From Cheilinus undulatus (Eukaryota > Chordata > Actinopteri > Labriformes > Labridae), in the NCBI RefSeq assembly GCF_018320785.1, contig NC_054865.1, positions 34,968,398 to 35,032,397 on the forward strand: DNA of 64,000 nucleotides. The letters run 5' to 3'. How positions within the stretch are numbered: position 1 is the stretch's first letter; the number at the start of each line of letters is the position of its first letter. Made by a program: the position numbers and the translations under genes. This document shows positions 34,874-64,000 of the stretch, piece after piece. The notes under the pieces were generated by a model. The model worked only from the letters and a program-made list of their open reading frames with translations, searched no databases and had not been told where the DNA came from.

Positions 34874-34978
34874 CCACCTTTCTTCTTACTAGCTCCGTGG
34901 CTCCACTTGTCAGCCATGTTCACCCACATATTTTCCCTCTTATTAATTACCTTGTTGCTTAAATCACCCTCATTTATA
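34874..34978 (-). promoter_or_regulatory. Candidate minus-strand promoter and 5' exon upstream of aqp9
   Basis: TATAAA (34978-34973, minus) lies 56 nt upstream of an ATG (34917-34915) in the good context GAACATGG. After 44 nt there is a consensus donor GTGAGT (intron from 34873). The frame reads MADKWSHGASKKKGG. A good acceptor, CTCCTTCTTAG, sits 1.4 kb downstream at 33446, just before the aqp9 coding start. Splicing there would make a short upstream frame ending at once in TAG. So this may be a 5' UTR exon of aqp9 or the start of an unrelated transcript. Not recognised as a known protein. Confidence 0.4.
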
Positions 34979-36519
34979 CCTATCTACCCGCTCTTGCTAA
35001 CTGTTTCAACATGAATAAATAATTAATATACCTCTAGCTCTCGTTTCCTCCGACAGGGGGCGCTCTGTGAATACGTTTGAGGCACCGGCTGAGCATTGTC
35101 ACACCGGTTGGTTGTCTTATCTTCCGTTCACCGCGCGCTGTGAAAAGGTGAGGCGACAGGCTGAGCGCGAGCATGTTTTCTCTGCATTCATCACTGTCAC
35201 CGTTTCAGGGCCGTCCTCTTTGATGTGAAACAGACACTGTGAGATTGTCCCCATGCTGTGAAGAAAGGACGATGTGCTGATGGAGAAACAGCATCCTCCG
35301 GGGGTTTGCAAATGATGAGCCTGCATCTGTCTCACCACCTCCTTTTTCCTGTCAAGAGGTTTTAGATTATAGAACATTTAAGAGGCTTGATCTTGAAAGA
35401 TTGACATAAAATTAAGAAATCAAACATAATTACACCACAGATACCTTTTCCTGAATTTCCCCCCACTTCTTCACGTTTGTGGCCACCTTGAAGCCCTGAT
35501 CTCAAACTTCTGATTTATCCTTTAATCTGTTACCTCATGAATATGTTAGGCCAGCAGTTGTTGTGGATGTGTTAATACATGCGTGGATTTAACTTTAATA
35601 CTCTCAGTTTTAGGAGACAGGCCCTCACAGCTAGTTGGAGGATGTTTATTGGGAGCTTTTTAAATGAGGCGCTGGAAGGAATTATCACCTGCAGGACAAA
35701 TCTCTGCCAACAACACCTCAGCAAGTAGCAGCAATCCCTTTTTACCCTACATTTACATAACATCTTAGACCGCAGGGAGGTTGTGATAGGCAAATGTAAA
35801 GACTGCAGGGGTGATAGTGAGCCCAGGGAAGCAGTTTGACACCTTTATGTCACATAGGAAATGGTTAATGATGGGGCAAGAATGTGAGTTTATGTAACCA
35901 GTAAACAGTTAATGTGCTTTTATATGAAGGGGTTGGCTTGGACTCAGGTGATTCCAAGGTTAAGAATTAACTTTAAATCCCAAGTCCTGTGCCAAATAGT
36001 TTAAAAGTTCTTTGAGTAATCAATCATGGATTGAAGAAACTTTTAAGTGGTTGTTTTGTAACCCGAAAGTCAAAAATGTCTTCTGAATGAGGCCGTTTTG
36101 AAACACTTAGGTTGCAAGAAGACGTCATCAGACCATTGTGCTTCTAGGAATTTTCAAACGTCAATTTTGTAACTTTTTGGGCCAAAAATGTTCATTCTTA
36201 GACAATTATTGGTTTTATACTAGTTCAGGTGGCAGATGTGATTAAATATATTAGTAATAGCCTCGTTTGAGGATTATGGCGCCATGTGAATATGACCTGG
36301 GAGTTTCTTGTTTGTTCATGTTAGTGTGCGTTAAAGTGTAAAAGTAGCCTTTGGGTTAAAACAGGAAGGCTTTATCCATCGGTGAGTGAAAGCGGTTAAA
36401 AGTGAGAGTACCGGCAGATGGAGGTGGGTGGATGTGTTTCTCCTCCTTAACACGCATGGCTGAGGTCGTTTATGTAAATGCGTGAATTTAATTTTCAATA
36501 GGACAGCCCTTTTCTTTGC

Positions 36520-36557
36520 CCAATGAAAATGAACCGCGGCTGACACCTGGCTATAAA
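36520..36557 (+). promoter_or_regulatory. aldh1a2: Candidate aldh1a2 core promoter (CCAAT and TATA)
   Basis: CCAAT at 36520-36524 and TATAAA at 36552-36557, 85 nt before the ATG, would place the start of transcription near 36580. Spacing is plausible, but the leader could instead be longer. The frame upstream is open and contains no in-frame ATG. Confidence 0.4.
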
Positions 36558-36641
36558 CCCAGGAAGGAACCCAAAGTCCTGATCAGAAATCTGCTGAAAA
36601 AACTCCAGAGAGGCGCTGCAGGCAGACGAGAAGGAGACACG

Positions 36642-58375
<21,734 letters not shown>

Positions 58376-61300
58376 GTACGTTTGTCTTCTGAAGAGTCTC
58401 AAATCAAGAGCTGGTTACTTCTGGCTTTTGTCAACGAGTGACACAGTGACCAACATGTGCAGAGCAAAAGAGGAGGCTGGGTAACTGGGGGACATTCTGT
58501 GCATTAAAAGAAGTCTAAATGACAAACAAATGGGTTCTTACTTTAAACTGCATGCCCTGTCATTACTGCTCATGACGGGGGCTGTGATTTTATCTAGCAC
58601 ACATGCACATATTTGAGCCATCAGGATTGTACAAGCACATCTCTGTTTCCCTTCCACTGTCTCTGCTGTACCTTCACATAGCCTTTTTCACTGGACTAAC
58701 CATCAGAACACACACAGGAAAAACCCTTGTAGCTTTGCATAACATTGGAGCAGTTAATGGGAAACTAAATCATCTCGGACACACCATGTTAGGTGTTGAG
58801 TGCTCTGATGTGTTGCAGTCCTAACACATTCCTCAGGGAATAGCCGGAGTAAGAGCAGATAACTTCTCTGCAGATCATTTATAAACATCTGTTATATCTA
58901 ACTGCAGAGCAGCCCTTCCTGTAAAACCATTTACAGCCATACTAGAGTAGAATTTATATTAAAATATGATCACACTCTATTTCACATCTATTTTTGGAAC
59001 ATTAGTCAGGTTTATATAATTGGATTCTGGTTGTTTGTTGGAGAAGTAGAGTGAAAAGGGCCACATGGGAGAAGAAATCATAGGCTTCTTTCTCTGATAA
59101 GGGGCCAAACAGATCTAAGATTGCATCAAAATAAAGAATAAAGGTACACTAAACTTAAATTTATGTCAAACTAAGTAATGATTATACAGTATAATTTACA
59201 GTGCCTCCATCACTTCAGTGGTATAATTTGAAGAAAACATCTAATGGCTTATCCAAAGTCATGGTTTCAGTTATTTTAAAGTGATTGTAGTGTCATGGAG
59301 AATTGAAGTGATAGACAATTTATTGACCTTCATCTCTTATCATGATTGAAATTCCTCAGTCATTCAGCTGTTAGCCAATTTAAGTTTTCATTTACATTTG
59401 ATATTTTTATTTTATTTTAGATATTTGAAATTATTAGAAATTAATACATTAGCTTCACATTATGTTTTCTTTGAGGATAATTTTAAAATAGTTCCTGACC
59501 TTTTACAGGCTGCTTATACTGAAAATCCTATTTGTCAAGCGCTTTGATTTATAACTCAAACACAAAGTCTTACCTTCCTTGGCTCATTAAAAGTAAATGA
59601 GCTCAAGATACGAATTGTAATTGTCAGTTATTACAACAAGAATCTGCTGCCACACTTTAATGATGATCTGTTGTCACTATGCCTTCATATGTCTGGTATC
59701 CCAGAGTGTGATTTCATATTGTGTCGTAGCATTGCAGAAGAAAGAGATTTGCATGCACACAGTACTGTTTCATGCTGCTGGCTTTGATGCTTGTCACTTT
59801 TTTGCCTCAGTTGTCCCTGTTACTACCTCAGACTCAGTGTAGTAGCAGAATGACTAAAAATATCCACTTTTTTTACACTGAACTGATTGTAGTTAGCCTG
59901 GGCTATTGTCTCAGTATTGTAAACTGTCTTAATAAAATTACCTTCTTGTAGACTCTTACTAAATGTTCATAATATTATGAAGCACCTGGATTTATAACTA
60001 TCTGGGCTCAAGCCTTAGATCCTTTACCTTGCTAAGTGGAAATTATTTATTTACTCATGCAGCCATGACACATAAATTCAAGAGCAAATAAAACAGCAGC
60101 AGCAGGCTTCTGTGGTAACACCACTGCTGTGAGTCCGTCCACACAGGCAGTAGCCACTGTTGTTAACTCGCACGGTACTCCAGCAAAGTCTTCTTCTGTC
60201 CTCAGTAAAACTGGTGTTTTTTGGTCCCTCTTTCACTTAACTGTGGGAGAAAAAGTTACCAGACTTCAAGTTGCGCACAACTTTTAACTTTTGAAATTGT
60301 GCCAATACTTTGATGGACAAATGAAACAAATATTTTCTTTTTCAAAATTGCACACTGCTTCTCCCTCAGAATGTGCCTTGTAGCCTGTCTCTTCCTTTAT
60401 CTGCAGCAGAGTGATCTGATCGACCTAGACAACCACTCTCCCAGAAAGCTGATTGGTTTAGGTTACATCACTCAAACAGAATGAAAAAACACACCTGCTG
60501 AGTTACAGTCCACAGAGAACAAAGGATTTTTGAAAATAAAGATTTCATAGAGCGTGCTTTTGTATGAACATGATGATCTATGGTTCATCATTACACCTCT
60601 GTTATATCTATAGCAGGTCAAACGTTTACGGGTGTAAAAGTCCCTCTTATAAGTGGAAATTTAAAAGGGGCTACTGTCACATGCTTAACATGATGGATAA
60701 GCTCCGAGTAGACCTTTCTTCATGACTGTTGACTCTTCTTGTATGATGGTATCTGTGCCAGCTTTTCAAATGTGCTCATTACAGATACTCTCATTTCATT
60801 CTAAAACAGGAAAACATTAGAGACATGAAACATACTGTCAAAGATAACAATAATCCAGAATTTCTAGATCTGTATCTAATCTGGTTAAAATGGGACATGT
60901 TATTGGTTGCCAAACCATGACTTAGTGATTCCTCATTTGAACAGAGATTTTACTTGGAAAATGAAAAGTACAAAATCATTTTGTAAATGTATCCTGTAAT
61001 CAATGGCTCCAACATTGTGTCATAATGATTTCAAACCACAAACATTAAACAAACATTTTCCTATTGTCATCCCGTTTCTCGAACACCCCATCAGTGCGTG
61101 CATGCGAGCTTACAAAATATACCTTCTATCACAAACAACTTCTTTGTTTTATCATCCCATCCTGATTGAACATTTCCTTTGTGAGTGGCCCAGTTTGTTT
61201 TTTTTTTACTAGTTTTCCTGTTGTTTCATGTGGTCTGGAATCAATTACTGAGCGAGTGAGCCCATGCTGTAAGAGACTGCTGATGCCCAGACAGTGAATC

Positions 61301-64000
61301 ACTGTACTGTAGTAGCTTTGGTGGGAGATGCTAGCTAGAAACCACAGCATCTTCTCACAGGGATGAAGGTGGTGGTAAATCTACAGGTGTATTTTAGGTC
61401 CCAACTCATCCTGGTACTCACTCACATGTGGCTGTGACTCCACACAGAGGATCCTTTTCAGCCCAGCATGTTTCCTTTACCCCTGAATAAACACATGCTA
61501 AGCTTCCCTTAGTCAGCCCCTCCGTGTTTCTGATCAAAGACAGACAAAACACATCAGGAACAAGAAGCCCAGCCAAGGATACTGTTGTTTTTATACAACT
61601 TCAGTACCAACACAACACAGCAGCAGTTTGTTTCCTCGCTGATTCTTCTAAATTGTTTTTTTAAACATCTCAAAGTGCCTGAGACACAAGAAAAGATAGT
61701 AAGAGAAGATGAGTCTTTTCCATAAGAGGTGGGGGGATATTTGCCTCAACACGGAAAGGGTATTTTTCCACTTCATCCTGTCAGTTCTGTTGGAAAATAA
61801 AACAGGCTGTGTGAGTAACAGGAAGATGAATACTTGTTTAGGGTGTAGGGGTTGTGAGGGAGGTGTGTTGGGTTTCTCAGGCTTCTTATCTTGCTGTTAT
61901 CTAGACTAAAAACAGTATGTCATGACAGAAAATATATCAGTTAAACGGCTCATTCCACTTATGAAACTCAACACCAGGGGAATACGTTTAATGTGTTAAA
62001 TCATTTGGTTTATAAATTACCTTTCTAAAGTTAGGACCAAACATATTCACAACCTTGTCCTAGTAGTCTTGAGGATTATTTGGAAAAGTACTTTTGCTTT
62101 CTTGGAAGGCTGTCATTTTCTTTACGTTTTAAGCAGGCTAGCATCCTTGTTAGCTTAGCATAGTGTAGTTTAGCATACTTGGGTGTGATAATAGTAAAGA
62201 GGAAAAAGTCATCTTAGTCATCACACACTAGATGATTTTAAAAACCACAGACATGAGGACAATTTAAAACAACTTTTCAGGTTAAATCCTCTGAGTGCAC
62301 AAACTAGACAACTCAGCCCGACCGTCAGACCACTGCAGACCACACATACGCCAATCAACTACCTCACGGAGAAATTTCCCAAACATGAGATTTAGCAGAA
62401 TTCACATGATCAAATGAGACTTGAGAAAACAACAAACATGGATTAATATCAATATCCTCAGCTGGCAGTCCGTCCTCTACAGGCTGTCCTATCATGCGTT
62501 TCAGTTGTTGCAAAATTCATAAAATTAGGAAAAGAATCAAGGTGAAATCCTGGCTGGAACAAAGGTAGCGTGTTTATGTTTGTGTGCCATGGCAGGATGT
62601 AATGTCTGGCCGTTGACCCTGCCTGGTCTCCTCACTCTCAGTAGTTGTGGGTATTCTGTCTGAGGCACTATGACCTAGACTCATGAAAAAAAAGTTGTAA
62701 AGTATGGTGATCATACTCAATGTGTGTGATAACTTTTTGCAAGTCCATTTACAGTACCAATGAACCACTGATCATAGGTTGTCCTTCACTTCCTGTCCCA
62801 CATCTGACATTTGCATGTCAAACAACCTATAGTAAAATGGAAAAGTGGGTGAGTGATGGAAAAATAGGAACCTCTGTAAAGTTTTTAACTACAAGGAAAT
62901 AAGCTACAAGACTAAAACTGTGTTTTGAACAAGGCCAAATTACCATTAAACTTAGGTCTTGTCCACATGTAGGTGGGTATTTTTAAAACCAGAGGTTTTT
63001 CCTTAACCGTATAAAAAAGATCCCACACGCGCAGCATTTTAAAAACATCTGCGTCCGATGTTTTCGGCTGTTCTTTACTGTGTGGGTTAAGCGGCTTACT
63101 TACACACAGGAATAATGTTCTTGACCTGTGAAAATTCTTTCACCATTCCCCGAAATGACTGTTTCATTTTCAAAGTTGTCCTATTGACCTGAATCAGGTC
63201 TCGTCCAAACACGCAGCGTTGGTGGTGGGGTTTGTGTCTTTCTAGTGTTGCATGAAGCAGCAGCGACCTACATAGTCCATTCAGGCATCTCTGTTCATCA
63301 AATCGAGCAATTGTGTGTGGATGTGTAAGCATATCTAAAGTTCTGTGGCATGTCCAGTTAGCAGGTTTGTAGGGAGGGTCAAAACTCAGAGAAACCTCTG
63401 TTTTAATGAATACCTGCCTACATGTGGACAAGTCCTTAATAGAGGTTCCTTGGTTTTTGTAGATAGTCATAGCCCCAAGTGGACACTGGAGGAGCTGCAG
63501 CTTTTTACACCCACATTGGCCTAATTTTTCAACAGCAGAGGTTCTCGCTTGATTTTGGCCTATGTCAAACTAATGATTAGTTTAATTTTTTTTTTTTATG
63601 ATAATACAAATCCATAGCTGTGTGTGAAGTTCTGTTGATATGTAAATGTAATATGATGTATGGCTGAGGAGGTAGAATAAGCACAAATAATAACATGTTC
63701 CTGATGTTTATTATGTTACTCTTTTTAATATCTCCTCCTAAATGTATGATTCATTAGTAAGACTTTGGCATTTGTTATGTTTTCGTCTTTATAAGACGTA
63801 ATAGGATTATCGGAGGATAACAAAAAACCACAGCAAATCCCTCGACGCTCTTCATATTGACACAACAGATTCCCTCCTCCCGCCCTACACGTATCAGATA
63901 GTCGGCCGACAGAGCACCACCCACACACCTTGTGGTTACTCTTTCCTGCCCTTCATTAGAAATCAGATGCAGTTTCCAGCTGAAACATCATTTATGTTCT
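58376..64000 (+). other. aldh1a2: aldh1a2 intron 7 (partial)
   Basis: At least 5.6 kb with no exon 8 seen (no frame for VGKLIQEAAG-type sequence). It holds the MITE at 62955-63435. The rest is AT-rich with no recognised genes. Confidence 0.7.
62955..63435. mobile_element. Harbinger-type MITE with TTA target duplication
   Basis: 481 bp. Inverted ends GGTCTTGTCCACATGTAGG (left) and GGACTTGTCCACATGTAGG (right, inverted) match at 18 of 19, and similarity continues to about 45 bp (AAAACCAGAGGTTTTT against AAAACAGAGGTTTCTC). It is flanked by TTA at 62952-62954 and 63436-63438, the 3-bp TWA duplication of PIF/Harbinger elements. No transposase frame, so non-autonomous. Confidence 0.8.

Larger units (their letters stand above)
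33386..36641. other. Head-to-head aqp9/aldh1a2 intergenic region
   Basis: 3.26 kb between divergent start codons. It includes aqp9 5' UTR (about 33386-33445), a possible aqp9 upstream exon with TATA box (34874-34978, minus) and a TATA/CCAAT pair before aldh1a2. The remainder is AT-rich with no genes seen. Confidence 0.7.

Noticed and set aside
62120-62175. GTTAGCTTAGCATAGTGTAG as a second copy of the 31-kb repeat.
   Set aside because: Only a short shared word. Neighbouring diagnostic blocks are absent, so it was not called.
58376-64000. aldh1a2 exon 8 inside the window.
   Set aside because: I looked for a frame like GKLIQEAAG or ELGGKSP after an acceptor and found none, so the gene continues beyond the edge.

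Overview
This is eukaryotic DNA from a ray-finned fish, most likely a percomorph. It is AT-rich and intron-rich. Its protein-coding exons are joined by GT-AG introns at the positions known for their vertebrate families. It also carries Tc1, hAT and Harbinger-type DNA transposons and a tRNA-derived SINE with the look of fish genomes. There is no sign of prokaryotic, phage or CRISPR content. Most long open frames here are chance frames in introns or broken transposase genes.

The window holds a conserved vertebrate gene block, adam10 - lipc - aqp9 - aldh1a2, in the same relative order and orientation as human chromosome 15q21. From left to right: the last coding exon and roughly 2.5 kb 3' UTR of adam10 (+, 328-2965); a dead Tc1-like transposon (3162-4746); the complete hepatic lipase gene lipc (-, nine coding exons, 15426 to 5425, 490 aa); an intergenic stretch with a second dead Tc1-like element (16483-18045); the complete aquaglyceroporin gene aqp9 (-, six coding exons, 33385 to 21512, 288 aa); a head-to-head intergenic region (33386-36641); and the first seven coding exons of retinaldehyde dehydrogenase 2, aldh1a2 (+, 36642-58375, residues 1-266). 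The rest of aldh1a2, including its catalytic Glu and Cys, lies beyond the right edge.

The genes do not form an operon or a single pathway. lipc (plasma lipoprotein hydrolysis) and aqp9 (glycerol and urea entry into hepatocytes) are both liver-linked lipid and glycerol genes. aldh1a2 makes retinoic acid in the embryo. adam10 is a membrane sheddase. All exon boundaries were read by hand from splice sites and reading-frame continuity, and every gene model closes without a frameshift.

The less ordinary material is mostly in the aldh1a2 introns. It includes a diverged tandem array of about 140-195 bp units (intron 6); a (TG)9 tract touching the exon 6 acceptor; two perfect short hairpins; a hAT element with an 8-bp target duplication and a foreign-looking insert (intron 4); RecQ-helicase-like fragments on both sides of a third Tc1 element (intron 5); and a Harbinger-type MITE (intron 7). 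Upstream of aqp9 there is a TATA box, ATG and splice donor on the minus strand that look like an extra first exon. I found no convincing new multi-gene system.
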